From contig JADFUC010001010.1 of the NCBI GenBank assembly GCA_019722365.1, positions 62,001-126,000 on the forward strand: 64,000 bases of DNA, read 5' to 3'. Under the pieces are notes generated by a model. That model saw nothing but the letters and a program-made list of their open reading frames with translations. It did no database searches and was not told the DNA's origin. Shown piece by piece: positions 13,795 through 26,778 of this stretch. Both the position numbers and the translations under genes were made by a program. This DNA comes from Lithospermum erythrorhizon (Eukaryota > Streptophyta > Magnoliopsida > Boraginales > Boraginaceae). Numbering within the stretch: the stretch's first letter is position 1; each line of letters opens with the position of its first letter.

Positions 13795-14100
13795 TACATA
13801 GCAAAAGATTCAATTTTTTGAGCTATCAATAAAATCAAACCAAAAGATTCAATCTTTTTTAGCTTACATTATGAGGGCAGTGTGCCTATTCTTGATATTG
13901 CAACCTCCACACTTGTCCAATTCAGTCAGATCACAAAATGATGTTCAGGAAACAATAATGAGAGATTTAAGGAACTATAACCAAAATTGTAATATGGGAT
14001 TATATTTATATGTGTGGTTGTCTTTAAGTAACCTTTCTTTATCTTAATATGGCTTATATATATAAGATGTAATATCTCAAATATCAAATATATATGAAGA

Positions 14101-14143
14101 GGGGAGGGGTAGAGGGGAGGGGTAGGGGTAGGGGTAGGGGGCG
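14101..14143 (+). promoter_or_regulatory. G-rich tract able to form G-quadruplexes
   Basis: At least seven runs of four or more G occur in about 43 bases, mostly as GGGGTA and GGGGA units. The G-rich strand is the plus strand. For PSS1 (minus strand) the tract lies just upstream of the inferred transcription start. The unit resembles, but does not match, the plant telomere repeat (TTTAGGG). Its function is unknown. Confidence 0.6.
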
Positions 14144-14739
14144 GTCAAAGGGTGAGAATCTGAAGCTAGTTGGACTATACTATGTATGTAGCTGCAGTAG
14201 CAGTCATAGTAGTAGTGGTAATCTTGGTTTCTTAAGGCTGTGAGGACCACATTGCAAAACAATTTTCATTTTATGTACGGTGTTCACACAGTTTAGCATT
14301 TGTTTGGATTAAAGCCTCATGAAATATAATCTCTTCATTGGTCATACTTTCGTCAATTCATTTTAACTGACATTTTCGGTTTAAGATATATGAATTTTTA
14401 ATCAAAATATCAATCTCTGACGCTTTCAATATCGTCCTCGGGATAGTATTGGATTCGACAGTGGGCCTCGAGTTTATTAAGGATTGCAAATTAGGTGAAG
14501 ATGGCTACATTATAATAACCAAAATATGGCTTCTTCGGGTTGTGTATTATAATTATGAGATTCACTTATCTGACATGATTACGTGAAGACAATGCTTGTG
14601 CATATTAGCTTGTTAACGAGATCACTTGTGCAAAATCGAAAATAACTACGTTTTAAGTAGTACCCATCCGAGACACTCATAGTAGTTTATCATTGAAATG
14701 AAGTGCAATTATCGTCAAGTGTTAAACCTCCCTAGTAAC

Positions 14740-14990
14740 AAATACTCTCTCTCGCTTTTTATCATTGCCGCTTTAAATAAATTTTTTATTTCTTTTATAA
14801 ATTGCCGCTTTAACATACAAATAGCTTTTTTTACATTTTCAATGCATTTTCGACTACTTTTTCTCAAATAACCAACCAACGATATTTTTAAACCTATCGT
14901 CATTTTATATTTCAATACACGTTTAACTATTTTTTCTTTTCCTTAATCTACGCAAGAAAGCTGCTAAAACGAGCAATTAAAAAAAAATGA
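14740..14990. mobile_element. Stowaway-like MITE, family copy 1
   Basis: The left end reads TACTCTCTCTCGCTTTTTATCA and the right end, reverse-complemented, TACCCCTTCATTTTTTTTTA. These are the imperfect, CTCCCTC-like inverted ends of Stowaway elements. The inside has CATTTTCAATGCATTTTC, AACCAACCAACGAT and CCTTAATCTACG, motifs shared with the other copies in the window. There is no coding capacity. Confidence 0.6.
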
Positions 14991-15723
14991 AGGGGTATAA
15001 AATGTCATGTCAAACTTGGCGTTAGAGGTATAAATACGTGACCAATAAGGAGTGGACATATATTACGTTAGTTGGGGATCAATTGCAACAAAAGAAATAG
15101 GAATATAGGGTAGGAGTAAAGAAAGACGTTGGGTCACGAATCACGATGAGCAATGTCCCCCTAGTATATCTCCACTTTTATTATAGTGTTTTTTAGGTTA
15201 CTATTCTAGATTTTACAACTACCTATTCTTTTTAGGTTATTAGGCTAAATTTTATATTTAACTACTTTAAAAAAATAGTAAAATAAAATGTTAAATCTAA
15301 ATATAATACGTTTTCAATTAAAATCGAACTCAAGATCTATTTATAAAGCCAGCCAGATGTCACTGCGCTTATCAATCATCCGCACATCTAACTATTTCAA
15401 TTGTGTAAAAATCAAATTTGGTCTTGATTATATATTCACATTATGGTTAAGTCACTACACAAATATTCACTCTTATATTAACTTTAAAATTATATGTGGA
15501 AGATTAAACGAATTAAATAACTGAGATGTTACTGTTTGATTGCTCCTTTTTCAGGTATATTCTATTTGTTTCCAGTAAAAAGAAGGTATATGCTTCTTTC
15601 ACAACACCTGTTTGAGTTAGGCTTGGGCAAAGACAGAAATTGAGCACATATTCAATTCATGAGCAATCATATTTTATCATATACTATTCCTGATTAATCT
15701 TGATTGATTTTCGGATGAAACTT

Positions 15724-15972
15724 ATGTATTTTTAATATAATACTTTTCCGATGACATTTACTTATCATTTTGGGCTTTTAAAAATCGATATATTTACTGT
15801 TATTCTTAAAGATAAAAATTAATGCTTATATTTTCAATGCTATATTATTGACTATATTAAATTATCAATCAACTAACGATATAATTTCAATTAATTATTA
15901 TTCTACATTTTCAACGCACTTTCGCTACTTTTCATTCTTCTTAATTTACAGTATTACTCTGGCATTTATCGG
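15724..15972. mobile_element. Stowaway-like MITE, family copy 2
   Basis: The copy shares the internal order TTTTCAATGC, TCAATCAACTAACGATAT, CTACATTTTCAACGCACTTT and CTTCTTAATTTA with copies 1, 3 and 4. The ends (ATACTTTTCCGATGAC, and TGGCATTTATCGGAG on the right) are weakly inverted. It is the most decayed copy at its termini. Confidence 0.5.
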
Positions 15973-18868
15973 AGCGAAAGATATGATATCATGAGTGAGC
16001 TTATCTATTTAGATTTAGTTTACATTATCATAACTAAATACAATTAAAGTAAATATTATAAAAAATTAGAATATATCTCTAACTAAAATAAAATTCAAAC
16101 CTCCTTATGTTTCTGAAATAAATTTTATATCACGAAGCATAAGATTTTCACTCAAACAAGCATACTTGATGTAATGAATTAAGGATTAGAAAGTCAATGG
16201 TAATGATGATAGTAATTAATTGATTATTCTCCGGATATTCGGATGATAATAGTGGCATATTATTGTTGTCATTGAATATGAACATATACTCTCCTAATCA
16301 TAAAAGTTGTACTTGTTCCTTTAGCATGCAAAATTGCAAATACTTGGTAAGTAATAGATAGGAGTATATATTGTTTTCTGTGGTGTAATAATACAGTAAT
16401 AATGAGAAGTAGTAGTAGCATTGATTGCCAACTTTGACCCTAAACGAAAAGGGCGAAAAAGAGAGAATTGGAAGGTGGAATAATTACAAGTAGTAGGCAT
16501 TAATCAAGCATAAATGTAGGTTACTGTTTTCATAGGGTGTAGCATTCCGTAACGTGTCAAACAAAACACCAACTTTTATCTACACATTCCTATACACTAG
16601 AAGACAATTAGACAATGTTATCCGTCAACTCATCATTTCTAACCCATTACATACACACATCGTCACATCGATACACAGAGTTTAAAACTCGATTCTATTT
16701 TTAAAGTTTAGTTGAATTTAAATTAAAATTTTAAAATTTCGGTTCGTTCATAAGATTAAACGATATCTATTTGAATTAAAATTACGAAAAATTTGATTTT
16801 ATTCATAAATTTAAACGATACCAATTTATTTAGTTGGTAATTTACTCAAGAGAAACCTATTTAAAATTGGTTAGATCTCCTATTCAGTAATGTACCTTAA
16901 CATGGATCAAATTATGGCACGACGGCCACCTCTAAAGTTTATTGTGCATTATTCTATATCATTATAATTATATACTCCGTACTATGTTTATACATAAAAT
17001 TTACCCTATATCAAGTGACTTTAATGATACAATGATTTTAATCTTATTGAAATTTTGATTAAAATTATCAACAACAATAATAGATTTTTGATTTTATATT
17101 TAGGAAAAAGTAATTAATGAAGAGGATCGATTAAATGCATAGGTCTTTATATATATTTGTGTATATTATCAAGAAATATATAAAGAGAACAGAAAAACAC
17201 ATTTTTAAACTTGGGGGAGCAGGACAAGCAAGGGCAACAAGTTCCTTAGCTGTCCCAAATGCATATGGTCAGATTCCATTTCAGTCATCATTATTAGCCT
17301 AATCAATTTAATGGGTTCCGACAGACAGATCATTGTAGCATTTCTAGGAGAGCTAGTGCACTAGTTTTATATATATTTATTGCTTCTTCGTCCTCCATTG
17401 AAACAATTCTTTTTAGTATGTAGTTAATGCAAACTATGTGGTCCAGTCATCCTCATTTCTGTACACACAACTCAACACAATCTGGTTCAATTTGTTTGAG
17501 GTAAATGGAGAAGAGTTGAAAGTTGAAACCAAAGAAAACAAAAGAAGATGGTGATTGTGTACTATGTTTGGAGATTAGCCAAACCTATTGGTCCATTTGA
17601 TCTAATCGAATCAATTTTGGAGCATTTTTATTTGCTTCAATGACCTACATTTCCCCCTTTAGAATGACATCACATATTTTGTTACATATACTACTACATG
17701 CATGTATTTTTGTTGCATGAATGGTCCAAATTTTACGGTTAATAAATTGACATCTTCATGTAATGTATGGAGACACTCCTTCCTCTTTTCCACGCACCCA
17801 TTGAACAATGGCCTGAACTGGATGAAAGTAGATTAGAACTGAGGCTTCGAGATAATCGAATAGCTAGTCAGATATTACTTTGACTAAGGCCTAATACTAA
17901 TTTAACTCATCAGAGGAAGTAAGCAGTGATTATCAGAATCTTAACTATCGCTCGCCAGAGACTAATTCCCCCAAACGTATTGACCCAATGCAGGTGGTCA
18001 TCTTGGCTCTTGGTGTCTATTTTTTACCTCTTAAGGGACTCGACTCGTCATAAGATTCAACTTACGAATCGATCAAACAGGCTGGCTCTGTCGTACCGCC
18101 CTACATGGATATAATGGGCCATTTCATGTAAACCGGCCAAAAGGACCTACATCATTAAGGCCTCCAATCCAAAACAATCGACATTCGATTTTTCAAATCA
18201 ATCTCACCATCAATTATTAATTATTCATTATTTTAAAAAATATATAAAATTTATATAATTGATTCGCTTTTAAAATACTTTGGAGCATTATTAATTTTTT
18301 AATAATATAATTAAAGACTAATTAATATTAAAAATTTATCTTGAGCATGAAATTTCAAATTGGCCTGAGCATGCAGTTTCAATTATTTCAATCGGCGAAG
18401 TAATAAAATTCTACTACATCACTAACCGTTAGATGTACATTCTTTATGTCCAAAATTAAGGACATGTAAAGATAGATAATGATGGAGCACAACAAATTAA
18501 AAGTAGTGGTCCGTTGATAATGTGATGGTAGATGAAGCATAATCGATGTGATTGTCTTCCACTCAAGTCTCTGACTCTATCTTTGACTAGACTTGTGGAA
18601 AAGAAGAAAGTAAGAATTGAAGGCAACTTAAAAGATGATTTGTTAATGGAAATAAAACATTACACAAATCACAATACAGGGAAACCCAAAAACTGCCCTG
18701 GAAAATATATGTTTAATACAATGAATTTATATTGATATCTAATGACTAATCTAAAATGAAACTCTACTAGTATACAAATCTCATTATGTAAGAGGAACAA
18801 AATGTTTACATCACGAATAACTTCTTCATGAAGTCCCAAAAATTGAAATCAGAGGTACTTGCAATTCT

Positions 18869-21800
18869 TTACTCGAAAAACAGAGCTTCTAAGTACTCAT
18901 CAATATAAGCAAGGCATGGCCAGTGATCAGTTCTGATTCGAACGAGTGTCGAAACAGCAGATACTTCCATTTGAAGAAGAATATGGAACCTTGGAGGGAG
19001 GAAAATCAAAACAAGAAAGTAACCGAAGTTCTTTTTGCGGGTCTGGGTGGCGCCCCCTCTGTCATCTTCTTCTTCCTTGTCCTTGAGGTATAGTGGACCG
19101 CTGCCATAACCAGCTTCTGAAGCCATAACATCACCAGTTAAATCTGGATCACTGTATTTCCAGATAGTATCACTGAAAATTTCCCTATCCTTCACAATAT
19201 CGATAAGGTGCTCCCCGACGATGCTAACTACGAAGGATGCCAAGCACCTCTCTACAGCTTGGACCATTGCTGTCACAGGTACTTCTAGCAGCTTGACTGA
19301 GTGAGTTCCACTAATGGCAGCTAACCCTCTGCCTCCTTTCAATATAAAACCCTCCCTGCCAGTACTGGATGATGCGCCACAAGCTTCCCACAAGGCATAG
19401 AACAGATCCTCGTAGTATGTAGGAACTGATTCTGTTGGGATATTTTCTGGAATGATAGCTTTAAGAAACATATCTTCGATTCCCACGCTAATACTGTGAA
19501 GTTGCCCTTGAATGATCTGACCATTATCTGTATTTGCCTCAATGAAGACATCAACAAGGCCAGGAATTGGTTCCCGTGGTTCCAAATCCACAATAACTGG
19601 AGCTCCAAAACTTTTGTCTTCACTAGAATACTTCCCTACAGGGACAATGTCCATAGAGATGGTTTGCCCATTGGGAACTTCATTTTTGGGAGCTTCACCA
19701 ATCAGGAATGGAATATGACTTGATGGAATGGAGCCGTATGATGGAGAAGCGGAAAACTTAAGTACAACTGCATACATAGCCGGAACTGAATCAACTACAT
19801 CAATTCCATTAGATGTTGATTTTATTTCCCATGTCTTGGTAAATGGATCAGATTCAAAACTTAGATAACATGGTATCTTAATTCTAAGACCAGGCATGTG
19901 TCTGAAATCAGGTATAGATGAAAAATGTGTCCGCAGCATACCCACAATTTCTGAAATTTTGGAATCCATAACCCGTAAGGGCTCTTGTGGATAATCAATT
20001 CGGTTTGTTTCGGAGATATCTGATACAACCGAAATGCCGTTACTTCTGTCCAAGTCATTTTGCTCACTTGTATGTTCACTATCCAAAATGCCTTCTAAAT
20101 ATGCAGGTTTACTACCATTCATGATCAGAGTGGATAATTGTAATGACCAAGACTGCTTTACCAGCAAGGGAACCTTACGTTCAAGATGGATATAGTTTGA
20201 GATATGCTTTGACTTCTTAGGGTCATATGAAAATTTAGGAGACTGTAAATTGAAGAAGGAAGTAGACTGTGTAGCTGGTGAAATACCAAGTAGCTTATCA
20301 CCAACATTCAATAGTTCTTTAAGCTTTTTCCCTGGTATAGATATCAACATCCGTAGGTAGATTCTGCAAGATACCACAAACTAAATAAGGGGAATTTTTT
20401 TAGCTACACAATATTCTCAGTTAGGATAAGGACAAGAAGCCCAGGGTATGTGTGAGGTGAAACACAGTTTTCCCTTTTCAACTACAAGAGCTACTACACA
20501 ATGGTATCATGCATTGCAGAAATTACCATTATAGATTAAGTTGCCATTATAGATTAAGTTGAATGAAAGAAATTCACTACTAGTACCTTGCACTATCACG
20601 GACCTCCACATCAGGGAAATAGAGGCACATGAGCCCAAGAAGTTCCGATAGGCCAGAGAATATTCTTGAACGATAATGATGGATCAGCAATGTTCTACAA
20701 ATTCTAATAACTTCACTTCCTAAACACCATGATCGTAACCCTGCATCTGGTCCGTGTTTTTCAACAAGAAAAATCATGAACTTCACCAATAGGTCTATTA
20801 AACCATCAGGTGAAACATTATTGTTCTCCGCAATTCTCTCGAAAATAGGGAAGTAAGATCCAAGTTTATAATCTATCTTAAGTTTCTTAAGCAATTGCTC
20901 ATCAAATGTCTTAAGGAGGCACTCTCCCAACCAGCGGTGTTTCTGGCACCACAAGAAGCGATCAACAAGTGTAACAATGACTGGGACTAAACCCTGAAAC
21001 TCAAGTGCCGATTCTACCAACATATTCTGCATGAGAAATCTGAGTATTAGTTTATAGATTATTCTATTTTGAGAAGCTTGCCAATTATTTAGCCTTGTTC
21101 CTAAGATACTTTAAAAAATGAACATTCGTACTAATATTCTATCCTACTTTTCAATCATATTATCTCTAGAAGCAGTCTCTCCGTTTCTAATTTCTGTATA
21201 TTGAATCTGTCTTGTATCTGGCACCAATGGTCCAAAGACTATTTGTTGCTCTTGTATGCCTAACCATTGATGTAAGCGTCTAAATACATTACATCAGACC
21301 AATACCAATTGTCCATGTAATTTCCATCAAATGAAGTAAAGTCTATGGAGACACCTAGAACACACTTCATGTGAGACATTGTACAACTTTATTAGTTATT
21401 ATACACAATGTCATTGCTCTACCTTGAAGGCTTAAATGAGCAAAATTTTAACATCATAAGAATATCTCGTAGAAATGAAATATAATTCTCACGTCTATGA
21501 ATATGAATTCATTTTTTCTTTCTCCACAAACAATCTTTTCACTTACGATCAACATCTTCAAAGTATTCATTGACATTAATTTACCTAAGTCCTAAACAGT
21601 AACTGCACAAAATTTCAATGCTTAATAACATTTCTAAGATACAACTATGCGAGAAAGAGATGGAAGAACATAGTGTTCAATTATCATACTCTTAATTTGC
21701 ATCCACTCTAAACTACAGTATCACTGAAACGTGAAAAGGCAGTAGCAGATGTCGTGGAAAATTACCTGTATGGTCCGAAATCTTGTTGATTCCGTGAGAG

Positions 21801-23421
21801 TCTTGTCAGGAGAAGTATCAGGACCAGAATGAGATGAAGCACATATCATAAATTTATGCAGAGTACGGAACACCACTACAGTTTCAGTGCTCCAAGGTGG
21901 TAACCATTTAAAATCCGAAACACAAATGAGCGCATCTTCTAAAAGCTTTGCCACAGAGATCTCTGACCCAATCTCAGTGCTCATATTTTCACCATTCGAC
22001 CCCAAACCGTCAAGCAAGACAGAGCAATATGCAAGCAAGTCAAGCCTCAAAGACTTAATAGCAAGTGAATCAAAAACTCTAGGATAAAATTTCAAACTCA
22101 AATGAACAATACCCTCTCTTTTCCCTACATCTCTACTCAAAACAAGTTGAACCAAAGCTAATAACCAATGAATCACCAACATTCTGACAACCACATTCTG
22201 CTGCCCTTCTCTCGACACCAACAATAACCGACGAGCAATATCCAATTCTTGCCCCTCAAAAGAATCACAAAACCGCATATACAATCCTAAAAAAGCATGC
22301 CAAAGCAATGGATCAAACGTGTAAATTAACCCCGAGAACTGAACTTTCAACAACGACGCCTGCAAATCTAAAGCCTTAGCTACCGGCATTGTCAAATTAA
22401 TAAACTCAACCACGCCACACGGTGTCAAATTACCCGGCCACTCCAACAAAAATGATATCACCCTCTTCAACTCCCTATAACTCGATGCATCCCTCTCCTC
22501 CCCCAACCCTTCATTCTCACCATCATCACCCTCAACAATCGACAAAAACCGCGAAACACTAAACGGGATCAAAGGCAACGACGAATTACTAACAAAACCC
22601 ACATTTTTCTTACTCGACATCACAATATTCCTAACAACAGTAGCCAACAACAAAACATAACATTGACCAACATGGGTTCTCTCAATTTGACATAAACCCC
22701 ATAAATTCGAACAAATACCCGACAATAAACAAGGAAACGCTACCTCCAATTCCCTCAAACACTCGCACGCCACGCCACGTGTCACTCGGTCAACACCATG
22801 ATTAGGCCGATTCACAATAGTCAACAACAATTCAATCAACCCCTCCAATTCCCCCTTAATAATATTAATATTATCAATATTATTAATACTTGATATAAAT
22901 ATCGAAGTGGTGGAAATCAAGAACTGTTCTTTAAGCGAAAAAGTGATCGAAACGGCGTCGTTTGGGGTTTGAATAACTGTACGGAGGGTGTTTAGTAAAA
23001 GAGTGAATGGCACCATCACAGTCGAGCTGGTAATGGAGTCGGATTTTTTATCGAGCGGGTCCGAGCTGGTACTCGAGTCGGATTTTTCAGGTCGAGTATC
23101 GAGCGAGTCCCTCACACTCGAGCTGGTACTGGAGTCAGAGTCGGGTTTTTCAGGTCGAGTCGAGGTGATAATTGATGCAGGTTTTTCCGGTCGAGTATCG
23201 AACGGGTTTTGGTTTAGGTGGTGTTGTTCAAGGAAAATGAGGATGTTGAGTTTGAGGTTAAGGGTGATGTCTTTACGGAGGAGGGTTGAGAGAGAGAGTT
23301 GGAAGAGGTGGGGGAAGGTGTGGTGGGTGGTGGTCCAGCGGCGGAGACGGTGGGGGTCGCCGTGGTTGTAGTCGTCGATGAGGTGGTCCCATTCTTGGGG
23401 GGAGAGTGGCTTTGAAGTCAT
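18869..23421 (-). CDS. AP5B1: AP-5 complex subunit beta-like protein
   Basis: Probable large subunit of the AP-5 adaptor, a coat-like complex acting in late-endosome/lysosome or vacuole sorting. Exons, in transcript order: 23421-21766, 21026-20587, 20363-18869. They total 3591 nt and 1196 residues, and all junctions are in phase. The start at 23421 was chosen because the conserved opening KPLSPQEWDHLIDDY follows it at once; an in-frame ATG further upstream (23526) adds an unlikely charged stretch. Residues of about 75-135 form a low-complexity, Ser/Asp-rich segment with repeated TRPEK units that looks species-specific. The rest is helical repeat-like sequence without catalytic motifs, as expected of an adaptin beta chain. 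The C-terminal exon includes a hydrophobic YFLVLIFLPPRFHILL stretch and a PCLAYIDEYLEALFF ending. I assign the family from the N-terminal motif and overall plan. Arabidopsis has a single homologue. Confidence 0.75.
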
Positions 23422-24227
23422 GGGTGGGTTGGGGGTGGGGGGTGAATGTGATGCATTGGGTGTCCCAAAATAATTGTCACTTTTGACTAATTTGTTCTTC
23501 TTCTTAAGGTATATTCGGGGATACACTATACATACACCGCTTTAGAAATGATTTTTCATCGCAAAATGGCATTTTAATTCTTTGTTGTTTTTATCGAAAT
23601 TTACATTGTAAATAATATTCTCTTTTCGTTTTTTATTATCGCTTTTAACCTAAATTTTTATTTTAAAATATTTGCTATCAGAAGATAAATCAGAATTATA
23701 TATTTTCAATATACTTGACATTTTTTTTTCTATAAAATTATCAAATCAACCAATTATATACAACGATTATTCTACATTTTCAATGTACTTTTTTACTTTT
23801 TTTTTTCTTAATCTATTAAAATCGGTGAAAAACGATATATAAAAAAACGGCTGAGTATCATTTATTGAAGTGTAAAATTTATTAGGTTGTTTTTTTAGGT
23901 GTGAGATCATCTGTCACAATCTATGCCTCAATCATGATAGAAAAACATGTATCGAATTGTTATAATAGTTAAAATAGTGGAATTCATCTTTTTAACTATA
24001 TACATTTGACGCAACTCAAGATTTCCGGCTAACAATGCTATAAAGAACGAGTTGTAACGTGAGCTGCTTTTCATGTCACATGATGCAGAAAATGCTTGTA
24101 TAAAGTCGGACGTCCGTGGACTAACTGGCCAAATGACCCACGAACGTCCCATAAGAACCATATATTCTGGCTTTTACCCGGAGAATAACCAACAATAATA
24201 GTTTCCATTGAATGAATAACATTTCAG
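23422..24227. other. Upstream region of the AP5B1-like gene
   Basis: This gap should hold the AP5B1-like promoter (minus strand). About 250 bp of it is the MITE copy at 23614-23862. No clear TATA box or second gene was seen. Confidence 0.4.
23614..23862. mobile_element. Stowaway-like MITE, family copy 3
   Basis: The left end is ATTCTCTTTTCGTTTTTTAT and the right end, reverse-complemented, is ATACTCAGCCGTTTTTTTAT. Inside are TATTTTCAATATACTT, AAATCAACCAATTATATACAACG, CTACATTTTCAATGTACTTT and CTTAATCTATT, in the same order as in the other copies. It lies about 200 bp upstream of the AP5B1-like start codon. Confidence 0.6.
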
Positions 24228-26316
24228 CTGATTTGTTACCTGCTATTGTCCTTGGATATGCCGGTTGCTTGGTGTGAAGGTATTGAAGGATTAACAGAGA
24301 AGTTTAAGGAGGCAGAAAGGAGAAGTGATGTCAAAGCTATTGTTTTGACTGGCAAAAATCTCATCTTTTTCGCATTTCTTGATTTTTGATTGTTTTATTG
24401 ATTGGATATTTGCTAGTTTACTGAATCTGTTTATCGGAATACGTGAGCCGATTAACTGGACTTGTTATAAGTTGGTTCTGATTTGAATTTAGATCTGTCT
24501 CACATTGTCGATTTGGATTCGAATTTTGTGAATTTGAGTATTGGAACAAAAAAGATTCAAGGATTAGTTGTTATGTTGAACAAATTTATGAAAGCATAAG
24601 TCTATACGTGTAAAATTTGTGACTATATGAAGTATGTTTATTTGATATATATATATTAAATGTGATTAAGTTTATATTTTGAGATTTACATTTCCTTCAC
24701 TTGATTAAGTTTATAGCATTTCTGGTTCGAGGAAGAAAAATATGATCATGTTAAAGGCATTGTAATGATATTTCAGAAATTAGATTTATTAAATGTTTTA
24801 TTCGATGGTAGCTTAAATGTTGCATTTGGCCTGGGTCTTCCCCTTATTCAAGTGGATTTCTTGTCGCTGCTATATGGATATAGTAAAGAAAACTTTTATA
24901 AATTCTTGATATGAAGGCAAAAGAGGAAGATTTCGGGGATTGATATCAATGTAGTCTCCAAATTGTTCACAAGACAGGTTCGTGAACATTAAACTTGAGT
25001 TATCGCTATGTGGTATTTGAGTCGGTAAAACTGATGATGGTGGGTAATTTCTCCTCATGGTCTTGCAGGAGATATTTCTCACTTACCAGACGTATCAGTC
25101 AGTTTTGTGAACATCCTAGAAGGTTTTTCATCCTTCTCTTTATTGTAAATGTATTTCTTTATCCTTTTTTGGATTACTAAGTAATCATTTAAAGTCTGAA
25201 CTCATTGCCCAAAAAACATCATAATTTTTATCTTGATTTCTTCAGATTCAAAGAAGCCAACTGTTGCTGCCGTAGAGGGCCTGGCACTTGGAGGCGGGTT
25301 AGAATTGGTCATGGTTTGTGATTTTATCATAAGACAAGTTGTCCTTAATTGTTACACTTCACTATGTTTTGGTTGAATGTTCATCTATAATTTTGTTGTG
25401 TAGGGTTGCCATGCAAGGATTGCTGCACCAAGAACACAACTGGATTTGCCTGAGTTAACCCTTGGAGTAATTCCAGGATTTGGAGGTATTTTATCTGTTT
25501 AAGATCTCTCATCTAACTTATCTTTGGGTACTGGAGAATAAGCAGCTTCCAAAAAATCATGTTGCTTTTAACATGGACAAAACTGCTTCCAAGGCTGATT
25601 GGATTGCCAAAAGCTACTGAAGTGATGGTGGTAAGGGTTTTTTCTTGTAAAATAAGTTTCAAGAAAATGGGTTTCATTGTAATCGGTGATAACTTTCAGT
25701 CTCTACTTCGGATGTTATTATCAACAACCTCTGTTAATAGCTCTCACTGCCCATCCAATCTTGTTTTCCTGGTCTATTTCAAATTCTGAAATCCAACATA
25801 ATTGAGATTGTGCCAAAATACAGAAAAGCTGACAGAGTTCTTTCTTGTCAATTATGTGGAACTACTCAATGTGATTGAAAATTCGTTCCTTTGTTCCACT
25901 TTCATGAAGCTAAATTGTATTTCTAGTTTAGTAGATCATATGATCGAGCTAATCTAGTTCCATGATTTGATTTTATATTTTTACTAAAAGCTGGTAACAT
26001 GCCTTTGCAGTTTTCTAAACCTATGATGTTTGAGGAAGGAGAAAAACTTGGTCTTATTGATGCTATAGTACCTTCTAAAGACCTGTTGAATGTAGCTCGC
26101 AAATGGGCACTGGACATTGCAAAAAAGCGCAAACCTTGGATATGATCCCTTCACAAAACAGACACGTATTGGCTCACTGGCTAATACAAAATATTGCAAG
26201 GAGCACGACAACAAGTGAAACAAACCTTTCGAAATATGTTTCATCACCAATTGTGCCTTGATGCCATTGAAGCTGGGATTGTTCATGGAGGATATCATGG
26301 GGTTCTAGAGAGCTGT
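24228..26316 (+). pseudogene. AIM1-like peroxisomal multifunctional protein, N-terminal fragments
   Basis: Pieces of the enoyl-CoA hydratase part of the fatty-acid beta-oxidation multifunctional protein, with remnants of introns between them. In order: EGLTEKFKEAERRSDVKAIV at about 24276-24350; KKPTVAAVEGLALGGGLELV at 25250-25315; [20 protein letters not shown] ending in GVIPGFG at 25405-25485; LPRLIGLPKATEVMV at about 25575-25632; FSKPMMFEEGEKLGLIDAIV with RKWALDIAKKRKPW at 26011-26142. Breaks: the exon carrying the oxyanion-hole FSGGFDI segment is missing; the acceptor before the LPRLIG exon reads AACATGG where AACAGG is expected; a TGA stop follows KKRKPWI, with a frameshift soon after; only DAIEAGIVHGGYHGVL remains of the next part. 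The dehydrogenase half is absent. The match is closer to AIM1 than to MFP2 ([23 protein letters not shown]). Confidence 0.8.
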
Positions 26317-26778
26317 TATCTATGATTGCTATGTATTTATGTCTCTGCTTTTTGTTCATATATAAAGTTTATTTTGCTCGCCACCTGGATTATTGAGGTA
26401 CATATAAGGATACGTCAGAAACTATACAACTTAACCTATATGCAACATGGATCAACATCAGTATTTGAAATGTGAATTGATGTCGAAAGGAAGGAGGAAA
26501 TAGATGCTTATTTTAGGGGCTCACATCTATTCTATCGATCTCTTTCATTATTTTGTTGCGAGTTCAATCTCTTGGAGTTTCTTTGCATTTTGATCAATAG
26601 ACCTTCATACAAAAAATCATCGATGGTGCATAATTATTAGTATATTTTTAACAAAATATTTTTGTTTTATGATATAAAATAATAGTGATTCTCTACAATT
26701 TGGTATTCTGTCTGGTATAGTGAAAATTTTATTGTATGTTGAGTAAACATGCTGAAATAATGCATTTCTTCCTCTGCA

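Larger units (their letters stand above)
11885..13867 (-). other. Inferred intron in the PSS1 5' UTR
   Basis: On the minus strand a donor-like AAT|GTAAGC occurs at 13868/13867 and an acceptor TTTACAG ends at 11885, 26 bases before the PSS1 start codon. A TATATATA stretch at about 14048-14062 could be the promoter TATA element. The intervening 2 kb has no coding potential, and contains a diverged duplication at 12335-12620 and the minisatellite at 13253-13794. Without transcripts this structure stays inferential. Confidence 0.4.
14150..18868. other. Intergenic DNA between PSS1 and the AP5B1-like gene
   Basis: No gene is supported here. The region is AT-rich and holds two MITE copies (about 14740-14990 and 15724-15972) and a SINE-like piece at about 15296-15375 with a B-box-like GAGTTCGATTTTAA on the minus strand. 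Short open frames such as 18532-18735 show no conserved motif. Confidence 0.5.

Noticed and set aside
14101..14143. Interstitial telomere repeat
   Set aside because: The unit is GGGGTA/GGGGA and irregular, not TTTAGGG; it is better described as a G-rich tract.
17210..17340. Possible microRNA-like stretch (GGGGGAGCAGGACAAGC)
   Set aside because: No matching complementary arm was found nearby and it does not match a conserved plant miRNA that I know.
22988..23371. 127-codon open frame on the plus strand
   Set aside because: It lies antisense within AP5B1-like exon 1 and mirrors its repetitive, biased codons; it has no conserved motif of its own.
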